The notes below the pieces were generated by a model. It had not been told where the DNA came from and ran no database searches. It saw nothing but the letters and a program-made list of their open reading frames with translations. A program made the translations under genes and the position numbers. This document shows, one piece after another, positions 26,255 through 35,781 of a DNA stretch of 64,000 nt; the stretch's first letter is position 1; the number at the start of each line of letters is the position of its first letter. Origin of the DNA: Microbacterium oleivorans NBRC 103075 (GTDB taxonomy: Bacteria > Actinomycetota > Actinomycetes > Actinomycetales > Microbacteriaceae); assembly GCF_001552475.1 (NCBI RefSeq), contig NZ_BCRG01000001.1, forward strand, positions 475,662-539,661, read 5' to 3'.

Positions 26255-27366
26255 GGCGAGGTCGCGCGCGTCGACGCGACAACGGGGACCGGGGTGACGG
26301 CGATTCGCACCCGCTCGCCGAACTCGAGGCGTTCGGCCGCGGGGTGCTGCATGCGCACCAGGGCTCCGTCGTCGGTGCGGACGAGCGAGCGGCGGATGCT
26401 GCCGAGGAACGTGCTCTCCTCGACGACGGCCCCGATGCCTAGCCCGGCCCCGACCAGCCGGACGTGCTCGGGGCGGAGGAGGACGTCGACCTCTCCGTCG
26501 GGCACCGTGGTCTGAGCCGGCATCTTCGTGCCCCACACCGTGACGGCGCCGCCGGAGGCGACACCGGGAACCGAGCTCGACAGGCCGATGAACGCGGCCA
26601 CGCGCGGTGTCGCCGGGCGCAGGTAGAGCTCCTCGGGGGTGCCGATCTGCTCAATGCGACCGGCGTCCATGACGGCGATCCGATCCGAAACCGCGAGGGC
26701 CTCCTCCTGGTCGTGCGTGACGAACACGGTCGTCGTACCAAGGCGCAATTGGATGCGGCGGATCTCGTCGCGCAGCTGCACGCGGACCTTCGCGTCGAGC
26801 GCAGACAGCGGCTCGTCGAGGAGCAGGACGCGGGGCTCGGTGACGAGCGCCCGCGCCAGCGCGACGCGCTGCTGCTGGCCGCCCGACAGCTGGTGCGGAT
26901 AGCGATCCGCGAGGTGGTCGAGGCCGACGAGCTCGAGAGCCTCGCCCGCCCGTCGACGTGACGTTCGGGCATCCACTCGCCGCCGCCGGAGGCCGAAGGC
27001 GACGTTGTCGAGCACGCGGAGGTGCGGGAAGAGCGAGTAGGCCTGGAAGACCATGCCGATGTCGCGCTTGTTCGTCGGCGTCCTCGAGACGTCGGTGCCC
27101 CCGAACGACACGGTGCCGGCCGTCGCCTCCTCGAGCCCGGAGATCACCCGGAGCGCGGTCGTCTTTCCGCATCCGGACGGACCCAGCAGCGAGACGAATT
27201 CGCCCGGGGCGATGTCGAGGTCGACGCCGTGCAGTACCCGCGTGGCGCCGTAGTCCTTGACGATTCCGCGCAACGCGACGCGCGTGCCGTCACCCGCAGC
27301 AGCGAGAAGGTGGTTGTCGGCGGTGCGGGGCAGCGCCCGGGCGCCAGCTGTCGCGTCGATGGTCAT
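26251..27366 (-). CDS. ABC transporter ATPase, PotA/FbpC-like importer type
   Basis: This 371-residue ATPase powers the importer encoded upstream. It has Walker A LLGPSGCGKTTALR, Q-loop VFQAYSLFPH, signature LSGGQQQRVALARAL, Walker B RVLLLDEPLSALD and the H-loop VTHDQEEAL. A C-terminal TOBE-like region (VDVLLRPEHVRLV) is typical of polyamine, iron or phosphonate importers. The ATG overlaps the stop of the permease gene (ATGA). It is the last gene of a four-gene operon. Confidence 0.93.
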   Translation of the reverse strand: MTIDATAGARALPRTADNHLLAAAGDGTRVALRGIVKDYGATRVLHGVDLDIAPGEFVSLLGPSGCGKTTALRVISGLEEATAGTVSFGGTDVSRTPTNKRDIGMVFQAYSLFPHLRVLDNVAFGLRRRRVDARTSRRRAGEALELVGLDHLADRYPHQLSGGQQQRVALARALVTEPRVLLLDEPLSALDAKVRVQLRDEIRRIQLRLGTTTVFVTHDQEEALAVSDRIAVMDAGRIEQIGTPEELYLRPATPRVAAFIGLSSSVPGVASGGAVTVWGTKMPAQTTVPDGEVDVLLRPEHVRLVGAGLGIGAVVEESTFLGSIRRSLVRTDDGALVRMQHPAAERLEFGERVRIAVTPVPVVASTRATSP

Positions 27367-28166
27367 GGAGTGTTCCTTCCGGCGCCGACGCGTCCCGCGC
27401 GGCCGATGATGAGCAGGAGGGTGAAGGCGAAGGCGAGTGCCAGCAGCGTGAAGATCGCGGAGGCCCAGGCATCCTGCTTGTTGATGAGGACGAGCCCCGT
27501 CTGCAGCACCTGACGATTCAGGAGCGACGCGATCGTGAACTCGCCGAGGACGACGGCGACGGTGATGAGGGATGCCGCCAGCAGCCCTTGCCGCAGGTTC
27601 GGCGCGATGACGCGCAGCAGCACGGTCGGCCAGCTCGCTCCCAGTGTGCGTGCCGCTTCGGCGAGCGTCCGGAGGTCGACGGCGTCGATGGAAGCCTGGA
27701 TCGAGCGGTAGGCGAACGGGAGGACCACGATGCCGTACGCGAAGGCGAGCGTCCAGGCCCCGGTGCCGAGGGTCCGCCCGATCGTCAGGTAGATCGGCGC
27801 GAGGCCGACGACCAGGACGATCGCGGGGATCGTGATCGGCAGGAGGGCGAGGAACTCGAATGCCCGACGCATGCCGGGAAAACGCAGGGTGACGAGCACC
27901 ATCGTCGGGGCGAGGACGACCAGCACGATGGCGACCGTGACGACCGCGAGGATGAGCGAGTTGACCAGTCCGGTCCAGACCGGGCGGTAGGCCGCAGCTC
28001 GGGTGGGATCGAACAGTGCCGCCCAGCGGTCGAGTGTGAGCGAACCGTCCGCTGCGGTCAGGGTGAACAGCAGCGTCGCGACGAAGGGGACCGCGAACAC
28101 CGCACCGACGAGGATGCCGATGACCCACCGCGTCGTGCGGGAGGGGGCGAGGGGCGACCGGCTCAT
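27363..28166 (-). CDS. ABC transporter permease (second)
   Basis: This 267-residue inner-membrane permease has about six hydrophobic segments and the EAA loop LAEAARTLGASWPTVLLRVIAPNL, which docks on the ATPase. ATG 28166 is chosen since it overlaps the upstream stop (ATGA); GTG 28175 is possible. Its partner permease is the previous gene. The family pattern (PotC/FbpB half) fits an importer for a small organic cation, iron or phosphonate. Confidence 0.92.
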   Translation of the reverse strand: MSRSPLAPSRTTRWVIGILVGAVFAVPFVATLLFTLTAADGSLTLDRWAALFDPTRAAAYRPVWTGLVNSLILAVVTVAIVLVVLAPTMVLVTLRFPGMRRAFEFLALLPITIPAIVLVVGLAPIYLTIGRTLGTGAWTLAFAYGIVVLPFAYRSIQASIDAVDLRTLAEAARTLGASWPTVLLRVIAPNLRQGLLAASLITVAVVLGEFTIASLLNRQVLQTGLVLINKQDAWASAIFTLLALAFAFTLLLIIGRAGRVGAGRNTP

Positions 28167-29068
28167 GCCTGCCACCTCGATGCGCGTCGCTGGACGAGGC
28201 TGTAGACGAGCATCGCTGCGGCGACGACGAGCACCATGCCGAGCGCGAGCGAACCGGCGAGGTTCTCGCGGCCCAGCACGGTCTCACTCGTGAGGGCGGT
28301 GCGGATCTGCAGCGGCACGATCGACGAGCCCTGGCTTGCGAGGGCTGCCGCGGTCGCGTACGACGAGAACGCGTTCGTGAACAGGAGCAGGAAGCTCGCG
28401 AGGAAAGACGGTGCGAGGACGGGAAGGCCGACGTGGGCCCAGAAGCCGGCTCGCGTGCCGCCGAGTGTCAGGTGCGCCTCCGCCCACTGGGGGCGAAGGG
28501 CGGCGAGGGCGGGCATGAACGTGATGACCATGAGCGGCACCTGGAAGATGATGTACGCCGGGATGAGACCGGGGAGCGCGTAGATCCAGGCGCCGTCGGA
28601 GAAGATGTCGATTCCGAGCACATCGGACAGCAGGCGGGTGATGACCCCCTGCGTGCCGAGGGTCGCGACCATGACGAAAGCGAGCATCACGCCGCCGAAC
28701 TGGGCGAGGACGCCGGATGCCGCGTCCACCGACGCGCGGATCGCACCCGTTTCGGGCAGTCCCAGCATCGCGAAGCAGACGAGCGCGCCTACCGCGGCCC
28801 CGATCGCCGCGGTAAGCAGCGACACCCAGGTCGAGTTCCAGAAGGTGGCGGTGATCACAGGATCGACGAGGGCTGTGACGTTGTCCCATGTGAAGGCACC
28901 GGCGCCATCCTGGAAACCCGTGACGACCGCGAGGATCGTCGGGAGGAGGAGGAAGAGCGCGAGGTAGGCGAGGAACGGGACGAGCCCCAGCCACGCCCAC
29001 CCGATACGCCGGGAGCGGGGGAGCGGGGAGCCCGTGATCGGGCTCCCCGCAGGTGCGACGGTGGTCAC
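28163..29068 (-). CDS. ABC transporter permease (first)
   Basis: This 301-residue permease has six hydrophobic segments, starting WAWLGLVPFLAYLALFLLLPT, and an EAA-type loop (QWAEAHLTLGGTRAGFWAHVGLPVLAP). GTG 29068 overlaps the stop of the binding-protein gene (GTGA), showing translational coupling. It would form the heterodimeric pore with the next gene product. Longer in-frame extensions run inside the binding-protein gene and are rejected. Confidence 0.92.
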   Translation of the reverse strand: MTTVAPAGSPITGSPLPRSRRIGWAWLGLVPFLAYLALFLLLPTILAVVTGFQDGAGAFTWDNVTALVDPVITATFWNSTWVSLLTAAIGAAVGALVCFAMLGLPETGAIRASVDAASGVLAQFGGVMLAFVMVATLGTQGVITRLLSDVLGIDIFSDGAWIYALPGLIPAYIIFQVPLMVITFMPALAALRPQWAEAHLTLGGTRAGFWAHVGLPVLAPSFLASFLLLFTNAFSSYATAAALASQGSSIVPLQIRTALTSETVLGRENLAGSLALGMVLVVAAAMLVYSLVQRRASRWQA

Positions 29069-30192
29069 TGGACCGCGGCCGCCCATTCCTTGCCGAGCAG
29101 CGTGCCGGCCTTCGTCGACTGGTCCTCGGTCGGGACGACCGTGTCGGCGGGCGCCTTCGGCAGCTTGGCGGCGAGGTCGGCGTCGATCGTTCCGGCCGTC
29201 GTCATCGCCTCCATCCGGACGGGACGTGCGCCGCCCTTCAGCCAGAGGTTCTGCACCTCGTCGCTGTAGAGGAACTCCTGCCACAGACGTGCGGCGGCAG
29301 GATGCGGGGCGTCGGCGTTGATGGCCTGGTTGTAGTAACCCGCGTATCCGACGCCGTCGAAGACGACCGTCTTCCAGGTGGGGACGTCGGCCGTGTGCGC
29401 GGCGTTGAGGTAGTCCCAGTCGAAGACGACCGGCGTCTCACCGCTGGCGACGGTCGCGCTCGTGACATCGAGCTTGAGCATGTTGCCGGCCTTGTCGAGC
29501 TTCGAGAAGAAGTCGATCCCGGGCTGGAAGTCATCGAGCTTGCCGCCCGACTGCACGGTCGCGAGGCCCACCGCCGCGAAGGCGGCGCCGGCCTGGGTCG
29601 GGTCGCCGTTGATGGCGACCGAGCCGCGGAACTTCTCGCCGAGGAGGTCGGTGAGCTGGGTGGGCGCTTCGAACTTCGCAGAGTCGTAGCCGACCGACAT
29701 GTACCCGCCGTAGTCGCCGACGAAGAGCCCCGTCGGCTCCTTGAGCTCAGCCGGGATGTCGTCCCAGGTCTGCACCTTGTAGGGCGCGAAACGGTCGGTG
29801 TTCTGGAGGGCGACGGTCAGCCCGAGGTCGAAGACGTCCGGCGCGGTGTCGAGGCCCTCGTTCGTCTTGGCGGCCGTGATCTCCTCGGCGCTCGAGAAGT
29901 CGGGCGACTGCTCGGTGATGGCGATCTCCGGGTAGCGCTGGGCGAACAGATCGAGGATCTCGCCGTAGTTCGCCCAGTCGCGGGGAAGGGCGATGACGTT
30001 CAGAGCGCCCTCGGCCTTCGCGGCCTCTTCGAGCTTGGCGAACCCGCCGAGGTCGCTCACGCTCTTCGCCGTGGCCGCGGCGGGCTTCTCGCCGGAGGCG
30101 TTCTCGGCGCCGGTGGCGCAACCGGCCAGGGACAGTGCGGCGATCGTGGTGATGGCGAGTACGGCGGCTCGCCGCCGGGACATGCGGGACAT
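29065..30192 (-). CDS. ABC transporter solute-binding lipoprotein
   Basis: This 375-residue protein is the extracellular receptor of the importer. It has a lipoprotein signal (SRRRAAVLAITTIAALSLAGC, lipobox LAGC) and a type 2 periplasmic-binding fold with LNVIALPRDWANYGEI and GSVAINGDPTQAGAAFAAVG. The latter region resembles binding proteins for iron, polyamines or phosphonates. ATG 30192 has AGAGGA upstream, and a TAGCTT -10 is visible at 30251-30256. It is first in the operon. The solute cannot be fixed from sequence. Confidence 0.92.
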   Translation of the reverse strand: MSRMSRRRAAVLAITTIAALSLAGCATGAENASGEKPAAATAKSVSDLGGFAKLEEAAKAEGALNVIALPRDWANYGEILDLFAQRYPEIAITEQSPDFSSAEEITAAKTNEGLDTAPDVFDLGLTVALQNTDRFAPYKVQTWDDIPAELKEPTGLFVGDYGGYMSVGYDSAKFEAPTQLTDLLGEKFRGSVAINGDPTQAGAAFAAVGLATVQSGGKLDDFQPGIDFFSKLDKAGNMLKLDVTSATVASGETPVVFDWDYLNAAHTADVPTWKTVVFDGVGYAGYYNQAINADAPHPAAARLWQEFLYSDEVQNLWLKGGARPVRMEAMTTAGTIDADLAAKLPKAPADTVVPTEDQSTKAGTLLGKEWAAAVQ

Positions 30193-30305
30193 GCGGTTCC
30201 TCTCGGGTGCTCCAGCGTGCGCGGGCTCGCGACACTGGGGGGACGAGGGGAAGCTACGGCCGGCCGGTGACCCGCGGGCCCCCGGCACGTGAACGAGCGG
30301 TGACG

Positions 30306-31478
30306 CTACGTCGACGGCTCCGGGTCGTCCTCGCGGAGGACGGGGATCGCGTTCGTGAAGGTGTTCGCGCGCCGCTCCGCCTCGGCGCTACCGGTGAACA
30401 GGCCGTCGCTCGTCGGTGTCGGATCTGTCCGAGGCCGCGAGGCGGGGGCCGCGGCATCCGTCATCAGGACACGCTGCACGGGAAGCGCCTGCGGCAGGGA
30501 CTCCTGCACCCACGCGACCATGGCCTCGCGGACGAGGCAGCGGAGGTCGAAGAGCGTCGGTGCGTCCTTCGCCGTGACGAGGATGCGGACGCGCACGTAA
30601 CCCGCCACGGCGTCGGTCACCTGCAGCACAGCCGTCCGGCCGTCCCAGAGCTCGGTCCGCTCGACCACTCGGCGGAGCTCTGTCCGCATGAGGGCGGGGG
30701 AGACGTTCCAGTCGAGGTCCATCTCGACCGCGCCGAGGAGCTCGGACCCCCGCCGGGTCCAGTTCTCGAACGGGGTGGTCGTGAAGTAGGTGCAGGGGAG
30801 CACGAGGCGCCGGTCGTCCCAGAGGTCGAGGACGACGTAGCTCAGAGTGATCTCGCCGACCCGACCCCACTCGCCCTCGGCGACGACGACGTCGTCGACC
30901 CGCAGCGCGTCGCTGAAGACGATCTGCAGACCCGCGAAGACGTTCGCCAGCACGGACTGGGCGGCGAGGCCCGCCACGACCGATGCGATTCCGGCCGACG
31001 CGAGCACGCTCGCACCGATGGCGCGCACCGAGTCGAAGGTGAGGAGGACGGCGCCGATCCCGATCACGATGATGATCGCGATCGCGAGGCGTCTGACGAC
31101 GAGGGTCTGCGTCCGGATGCGGCGCGCCACCCGGTTGTCGGGCACATCGATCCGATATCGACCGAGTGCGACGTCTGTCGCGACGACCACGAGCGAGGCG
31201 AGGAGCCACGCGCTCGCCGCGATGATCAGGATCGTGAGGATCTGACCGAGGATGCCGCGCCACGTCTCATCGGGGAAGGCCACCCGGACGGCGACCCAGA
31301 AGGCCACCGCGAGCAGCAGCATCCGGAAGGGGGCGCGCGACTGCCGGCTGAGGACACCTGCCCATCGACGGCGGCGGGCGACGACTGCCAGCGCGATCGT
31401 CGCAACGACGGCCACGACGGTCGCCGCCGCGATGCCGATGAGTACCGCGACACCGAAGTCGATCCAGCGATCCCACAT
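30306..31478 (-). CDS. MscS-family mechanosensitive ion channel
   Basis: This 390-residue membrane protein protects against osmotic downshock. Four or so hydrophobic segments precede the MscS pore helix (LASAGIASVVAGLAAQSVLANVFAGLQIVFSDALRVDDVV) and the beta domain (GEWGRVGEITLSYVVL, WTRRGSE). The C-terminal 55 residues are a charged tail. ATG 31478 has GAAGGG 8 bp upstream and is preferred to GTG 31487. It sits alone, upstream of the ABC operon on the same strand. Confidence 0.93.
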   Translation of the reverse strand: MWDRWIDFGVAVLIGIAAATVVAVVATIALAVVARRRRWAGVLSRQSRAPFRMLLLAVAFWVAVRVAFPDETWRGILGQILTILIIAASAWLLASLVVVATDVALGRYRIDVPDNRVARRIRTQTLVVRRLAIAIIIVIGIGAVLLTFDSVRAIGASVLASAGIASVVAGLAAQSVLANVFAGLQIVFSDALRVDDVVVAEGEWGRVGEITLSYVVLDLWDDRRLVLPCTYFTTTPFENWTRRGSELLGAVEMDLDWNVSPALMRTELRRVVERTELWDGRTAVLQVTDAVAGYVRVRILVTAKDAPTLFDLRCLVREAMVAWVQESLPQALPVQRVLMTDAAAPASRPRTDPTPTSDGLFTGSAEAERRANTFTNAIPVLREDDPEPST

Positions 31479-31568
31479 GAGGCTCACCCTTCTGTCGAAG
31501 AGTCAGCCACGATACGGCGACGGATGAGCGGATGCCGAACCGTCGCCGCGCGACGGGCGTGTCCCGTC

Positions 31569-32909
31569 TTACGGTGCCAGGCGGGTCGGGCCGCGGAAGA
31601 GGTAGGTGACCTCGCGGATCGACTCCTGGCCGAGCAGCAGCATGAGCACGCGCGCGAGGCCCATGCCGAAACCGCCGTGCGGCGGGGCGCCGAAGCGGAA
31701 GAAGTCGAGGTAGAAGTCGAGGTGCTCGGGGTCGAGACCCTTCTCCTTCGCCTGCTCGATCAGGACGTCGACCCGGTGCTCGCGCTGCGCGCCGGTCGTG
31801 ATCTCGACGCCGTTGAACAGCAGATCGTACGACTTCGTCAGCCCGGTCTCCTCGTCGCGCATGTGGTAGAAAGCGCGGATCGCGGGGTGGTAATCGGTGA
31901 TGAAGACGAACTGGTGACCGTAGGTCTCCTGCACGTGGGCCGCGATCTGACGCTCGCCCTCGGGGTCGAGGTCGCCGTCGGTACGGGGGATCTCGTAGCC
32001 GCGGGCCGCGACGATCTCGCGCGCCTCGGCGAGCGGGATCCGCGGGAAGGGCAGCTCGGGGACCACCACGTCGATGTCGAACAGGGCCTTGATCTCGTCG
32101 CCGTGCTTGTCGGCGACGGCGCGGATCGCGGTCTGCAGGAGCTCTTCCTGCATCTTCGCGACGTCCTCATGCGAGTCGATCCAGCTGATCTCGGCGTCGA
32201 TCGAGGTGAACTCGGTCGCGTGGCGCGATGTGAAGGAGGGGTCGGCGCGGAAGGCGGGGGCGATCTCGAAGATCTTGCCGAAGCCGGCGACCTGAGCCAT
32301 CTGCTTGAAGAACTGCGGGCTCTGCGCGAGGTACGCCGTCTTGTCTTCGAAGTACGGGACCTCGAAGAGCTCGGCGTTGGACTCCGACGGCGAGGCCATG
32401 AGCTTCGGGGAGTGGACCTCGATGTAGTCGCGCTCCACCCAGTAACTGCGCATCGCGTGCTCGAGGGTGGTCTGGACGCGGAAGACGAGGTTGTTGCGAC
32501 GCTGGCGCAGGTCGATGAAGCGCCAGTCCATGCGCTTGTCGAGGCCGGAGTCCGCGGCGATCGGCGTCTCGGGCAGGGCCGCGGCGGCGATGTCGAGGGC
32601 GGCGAGTTTGATCTCGACGCCGCCGAGCTTGACGCGCTCGTCGTGCTTGAGCTCGCCGGTCGCGGTGAGGAAGGTGCCGGTCGACAGGTTCGAGATGAGA
32701 TCCGTCAGCGCCAGGGCCGCGGCATCCTGCTCACTGCCGTCCTCGGCGGGACGCGTCGCGGGGTTCACCAGCTGCACCGCGCCGGTCTCGTCGCGCAGGA
32801 TGACGAACTGCACCTTCTTCTGATCGCGGACGGTCTCGACCCATCCGGAGATCGTGACGGGACCGTCTTCACGGGACTGCAATTGCTCGACAAGGGTGCG
32901 TTCGCTCAC
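31569..32909 (-). CDS. aspS: Aspartyl-tRNA synthetase, archaeal-type (likely non-discriminating)
   Basis: This class II synthetase charges tRNA-Asp, and probably tRNA-Asn. It has 446 residues, against about 590 for bacterial AspRS, and lacks the bacterial GAD insertion. Motif 2 is FEIAPAFRADPSFTSRHATEFTSIDAEISW and motif 3 is GAPPHGGFGMGLARVLMLLLG. The N-terminal OB-fold anticodon domain is SGWVETVRDQKKVQFVILRD. GTG 32909 follows TAGACT by 8 bp. The archaeal-type form usually works with GatCAB amidotransferase, not present here. Confidence 0.94.
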   Translation of the reverse strand: MSERTLVEQLQSREDGPVTISGWVETVRDQKKVQFVILRDETGAVQLVNPATRPAEDGSEQDAAALALTDLISNLSTGTFLTATGELKHDERVKLGGVEIKLAALDIAAAALPETPIAADSGLDKRMDWRFIDLRQRRNNLVFRVQTTLEHAMRSYWVERDYIEVHSPKLMASPSESNAELFEVPYFEDKTAYLAQSPQFFKQMAQVAGFGKIFEIAPAFRADPSFTSRHATEFTSIDAEISWIDSHEDVAKMQEELLQTAIRAVADKHGDEIKALFDIDVVVPELPFPRIPLAEAREIVAARGYEIPRTDGDLDPEGERQIAAHVQETYGHQFVFITDYHPAIRAFYHMRDEETGLTKSYDLLFNGVEITTGAQREHRVDVLIEQAKEKGLDPEHLDFYLDFFRFGAPPHGGFGMGLARVLMLLLGQESIREVTYLFRGPTRLAP

Positions 32910-33018
32910 GGGGGGAGAGTCTACGCGGCACCCAGGTGGCGCCGATCCTCGCAACTTAGGCTGGGTGGCCCAGGGGGCCCGGCCGGGCATCCGATCACCG
33001 AGCGCGAAAGAGCACCCG

Positions 33019-33702
33019 ATGACCGCAGCGAACGCCTCTTCTTCTTCCGGGGACGGATCTTGGCTCTCCGCGATCGCGGACTGGGTCGTTTCTCTGATGG
33101 ACCTCATCGGTCCCCCCGGCGCAGCCGTCGCCGTCGGTCTCGACAATCTCTTCCCGCCCATCCCGAGCGAGGTCATCCTGCCGCTGGCCGGGCTCGCTGC
33201 GTCGCGCGGGTCGTTCACCCTCGCCGAGGCGATCGGGTGGACGACGTTCGGGTCGGTGTTCGGCGCCTACATCCTCTACGTCCTCGGGCGCGTGCTCGGC
33301 GCGGATCGACTCACCCGGATCGCCGACAGGATCCCCCTCGTGAAGGGGGAGGACATCACGAAGACCGTCGCCTGGTTCGAACGACACGGCGCCGTGGCCG
33401 TGTTCTTCGGGCGCATGGTCCCGCTCTTTCGGAGCCTCATCTCGATCCCGGCGGGGGTTTCGAAGATGCCCTGGTGGAAGTTCGGGCTCCTGACGACCGC
33501 CGGAAGCCTCATCTGGAACTCGATCTTCGTGCTCGCGGGATTCTTCCTCGGCGAGAACTGGCACGTCGTCGAGCAGTACGCGGGCATCTTGCAGAACATC
33601 GTCCTCGTCGTCGTCGCTGTCCTCGTGGTCTGGTTCCTCGTCGTCCGCATCCGCGCCGCCGTGCGCGGCAGGCGGGAGTCGACCGAGGATGCCGCGGGCT
33701 GA
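33019..33702 (+). CDS. DedA-family membrane protein
   Basis: This 227-residue membrane protein belongs to the DedA/VTT family, recently linked to lipid scrambling. Family landmarks are LDNLFPPIPSEVILPLAG (amphipathic re-entrant loop with E) and FFGRMVPLFRSLISIPAGVSKMPWWKFGLLT (re-entrant helix with R). The ATG at 33019 follows GAAAGAG. Its substrate is undefined; undecaprenyl phosphate or phospholipid flipping is the family-based guess. It stands alone between aspS and the phosphatase gene. Confidence 0.92.
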   Translation: MTAANASSSSGDGSWLSAIADWVVSLMDLIGPPGAAVAVGLDNLFPPIPSEVILPLAGLAASRGSFTLAEAIGWTTFGSVFGAYILYVLGRVLGADRLTRIADRIPLVKGEDITKTVAWFERHGAVAVFFGRMVPLFRSLISIPAGVSKMPWWKFGLLTTAGSLIWNSIFVLAGFFLGENWHVVEQYAGILQNIVLVVVAVLVVWFLVVRIRAAVRGRRESTEDAAG

Positions 33703-33761
33703 CACCCGCTCGCAGCCTGCGCTCAGGCCCTGCATAGAACCCCCTCACGTAGACTGAAGGG

Positions 33762-34391
33762 GTGCCCGCTGCCCGTCTCCATCTCGTGCGCCACGGGGAA
33801 GTCCATAACCCTGAGCGCGTGCTCTACGGACGGTTGCCGGGCTTCCACCTGAGCGACGACGGCCGCGGCATGGCCCGCGCCGCCGCTGAGCATCTGAAGG
33901 CACAGGGCCGCCCGGTCCGCTCCCTCGTCTCCTCGCCGCTCGAGCGTGCGCGCGAGTCCGCCGCACCGATCGCAGAGCTGTTCGGCCTGTCTCCGGTGAT
34001 CGACGCCCGCGTGCTCGAGCCGACCAATATCTTCGAAGGCAAGCGGATGCGGAGTGCCCTCCGTAACCCCCTGAACTGGTGGCATCTGCGCACACCGGCG
34101 CTGCCGAGCTGGGGCGAGGCGTATCTCGAGGTCGTCGAGCGCATGGAGGCCGCGATGCGCGACGCCTGGAACCGCACTCCTTCCGGTGACGCCGTGATCG
34201 TCTCCCACCAGCTGCCCATCTGGATCACGCACCTCTCCGTCGCGGGGCTCCCCCTCCGGCACGACCCGCGTCGTCGCCGCTGCGAGCTGTCGAGCATCAC
34301 GAGCTTCGAGCTCGACGGTGACGTCTGGCGCGAGGTCGAGTACGCCGAGCCGGCCGCCACCGCAGGCGCCGTGGATGTGGGGGCGGTATGA
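33762..34391 (+). CDS. Histidine-phosphatase-superfamily protein (phosphoglycerate mutase-like)
   Basis: This 209-residue branch 1 histidine phosphatase has the catalytic RHG motif (HLVRHGEVHNPERVLYGRLPGFHLSDDG), the second Arg in SSPLERARESAAPIAELFG and the late His in DAVIVSHQLPIW. TAGACT lies 6 bp before the GTG, so it looks leaderless. It overlaps the tlpA-like gene by 4 bp (ATGA), placing it first in the cytochrome c assembly operon. A role in that process is not known. Confidence 0.92.
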   Translation: MPAARLHLVRHGEVHNPERVLYGRLPGFHLSDDGRGMARAAAEHLKAQGRPVRSLVSSPLERARESAAPIAELFGLSPVIDARVLEPTNIFEGKRMRSALRNPLNWWHLRTPALPSWGEAYLEVVERMEAAMRDAWNRTPSGDAVIVSHQLPIWITHLSVAGLPLRHDPRRRRCELSSITSFELDGDVWREVEYAEPAATAGAVDVGAV

Positions 34392-34987
34392 AGCGCCGCA
34401 TCCTCGCGGCCGTGGCCGCCGTGACGCTGGCCGTGGGGCTCTCGGCGTGCGCAAGCGAGAACGACAACCTCTCCGACCTGTACCGCGAAGGCAACACGCA
34501 GGGCTTCATCTCCAGCGATGGTCGGGTCGAAACGATCCCGGCCGCCAAGCGCGGCGAGGCGCTTTCGTTCAGCGGCACGGGCGTCGACGGCTCGACGGTG
34601 TCGAGCACGGACTTCGCGGGCGACGTCCTCGTGCTCAACTTCTGGTACGCCGCGTGCGGCCCGTGCCGGGCGGAAGCGCCGGTGCTCGAGCAGACCTTCC
34701 AGGACACGAAGGATGACGGTGCGCACTTCCTCGGCGTCAACATCTATGACGGTCCCGAGCAGGCGACGTCGTTCGACGAGACCTACAAGATCACCTATCC
34801 GTCGATCCTCGCCCGCGGCGACGTCGATCTGAAGCTCGCCTTCGCGGACTGGACCTCGCTGCAGGCCGCCCCGACGACGCTCATCGTGGATCGCAAGGGG
34901 AGGGTCGCCGCGCGTCTGTTCGGCCAGTTGCCCGATGCCACGACGCTTCGCGACCTCGTCGACGACGCCCTCGCGGAGAAGGGATGA
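34388..34987 (+). CDS. TlpA/ResA-like thiol-disulfide oxidoreductase lipoprotein
   Basis: This 199-residue membrane-anchored thioredoxin has a signal with lipobox LSAC at residue 19 and the active site NFWYAACGPCRAEAPVL (CGPC). ResA-type proteins reduce the haem-binding cysteines of apocytochrome c outside the membrane. AAPTTLIVDRKGRVA holds the cis-Pro loop. It lies in an operon with ccdA, resB and ccsB, which fits this role. Its start overlaps the phosphatase stop by ATGA. Confidence 0.93.
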   Translation: MKRRILAAVAAVTLAVGLSACASENDNLSDLYREGNTQGFISSDGRVETIPAAKRGEALSFSGTGVDGSTVSSTDFAGDVLVLNFWYAACGPCRAEAPVLEQTFQDTKDDGAHFLGVNIYDGPEQATSFDETYKITYPSILARGDVDLKLAFADWTSLQAAPTTLIVDRKGRVAARLFGQLPDATTLRDLVDDALAEKG

Positions 34988-35781
34988 ACCCCGGCTCGAT
35001 CGTGATGGACGGGTCTCTGTGGATCGCGATCCCGATCGCCGCTCTCGCCGGTCTCGTCTCCTTCCTCTCGCCGTGCGTGCTGCCCCTCGTCCCGGGCTAC
35101 CTCGGGTTCCTCGGCGGTGCGGTCGCGCCGCGTGAGCCGCGCACACGATCGACGGATGCCGCGGCCACCGGCACTGCCACGCGCGTCCGCGCCGAGGCTC
35201 CGCCGCGAGGCCGCCTCATGCTCGGCGTCGCCCTGTTCATCGCCGGGTTCACCGTCGTGTTCTTGGCCTTCGGGGTCTTCGCCGGCGTGCTCGGCCGGGT
35301 CTACATCGAGTACCAGGACCTCATCACGCGCGTCCTCGGCGCCGTCGTCATCGCCCTCGGTCTCGTCTTCATCGGCGTCTTCGGGTTCGCGCAGAAGATC
35401 TACCGCCCGCAGCTCAAGCAGAACCTCGGCCTCGTCGGCGCTCCGCTTCTGGGCATCGCGATGGGCGTCGGCTGGGCGCCGTGCATCGGTCCCACCTTCG
35501 CGGCGATCCTCACGATGGCCTACAGTCAGGCCGATCCGTTGCGTGCCGGAACGCTGGCCGTGGCGTACTCGCTCGGCCTCGGCATCCCGTTCGTCCTGAT
35601 CGCGCTCGGTGCGGGCTGGGCGACCCGTTCGGTCGCCTTCGTGCGGCGCCACATCCGCACCGTCAACATCATCGGCGGCGTCCTCCTGGTCGCACTCGGT
35701 GTGCTGATGGTGACGGGTGTGTGGACCGCTCTCATGTCAGCCTTCCAGGGGGTGGTGGCCGGTGTCCCGACGTTCCTCTGA
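34984..35781 (+). CDS. ccdA: Cytochrome c biogenesis thiol-disulfide transporter CcdA
   Basis: This 265-residue membrane protein passes reducing equivalents from cytoplasmic thioredoxin to the extracellular ResA-like partner. The two redox Cys are in LSPCVLPLVPGYLGFLGG and GWAPCIGPTFAAIL. About six hydrophobic segments follow the family pattern. ATG 34984 overlaps the tlpA-like stop (ATGA). The gene overlaps resB by 20 bp. Confidence 0.95.
   Translation: MNPGSIVMDGSLWIAIPIAALAGLVSFLSPCVLPLVPGYLGFLGGAVAPREPRTRSTDAAATGTATRVRAEAPPRGRLMLGVALFIAGFTVVFLAFGVFAGVLGRVYIEYQDLITRVLGAVVIALGLVFIGVFGFAQKIYRPQLKQNLGLVGAPLLGIAMGVGWAPCIGPTFAAILTMAYSQADPLRAGTLAVAYSLGLGIPFVLIALGAGWATRSVAFVRRHIRTVNIIGGVLLVALGVLMVTGVWTALMSAFQGVVAGVPTFL

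Noticed and set aside
30207..33737. 1176-codon + strand frame
   Set aside because: It covers parts of four real genes on either strand and shows no domain. It is an effect of GC-rich third positions.
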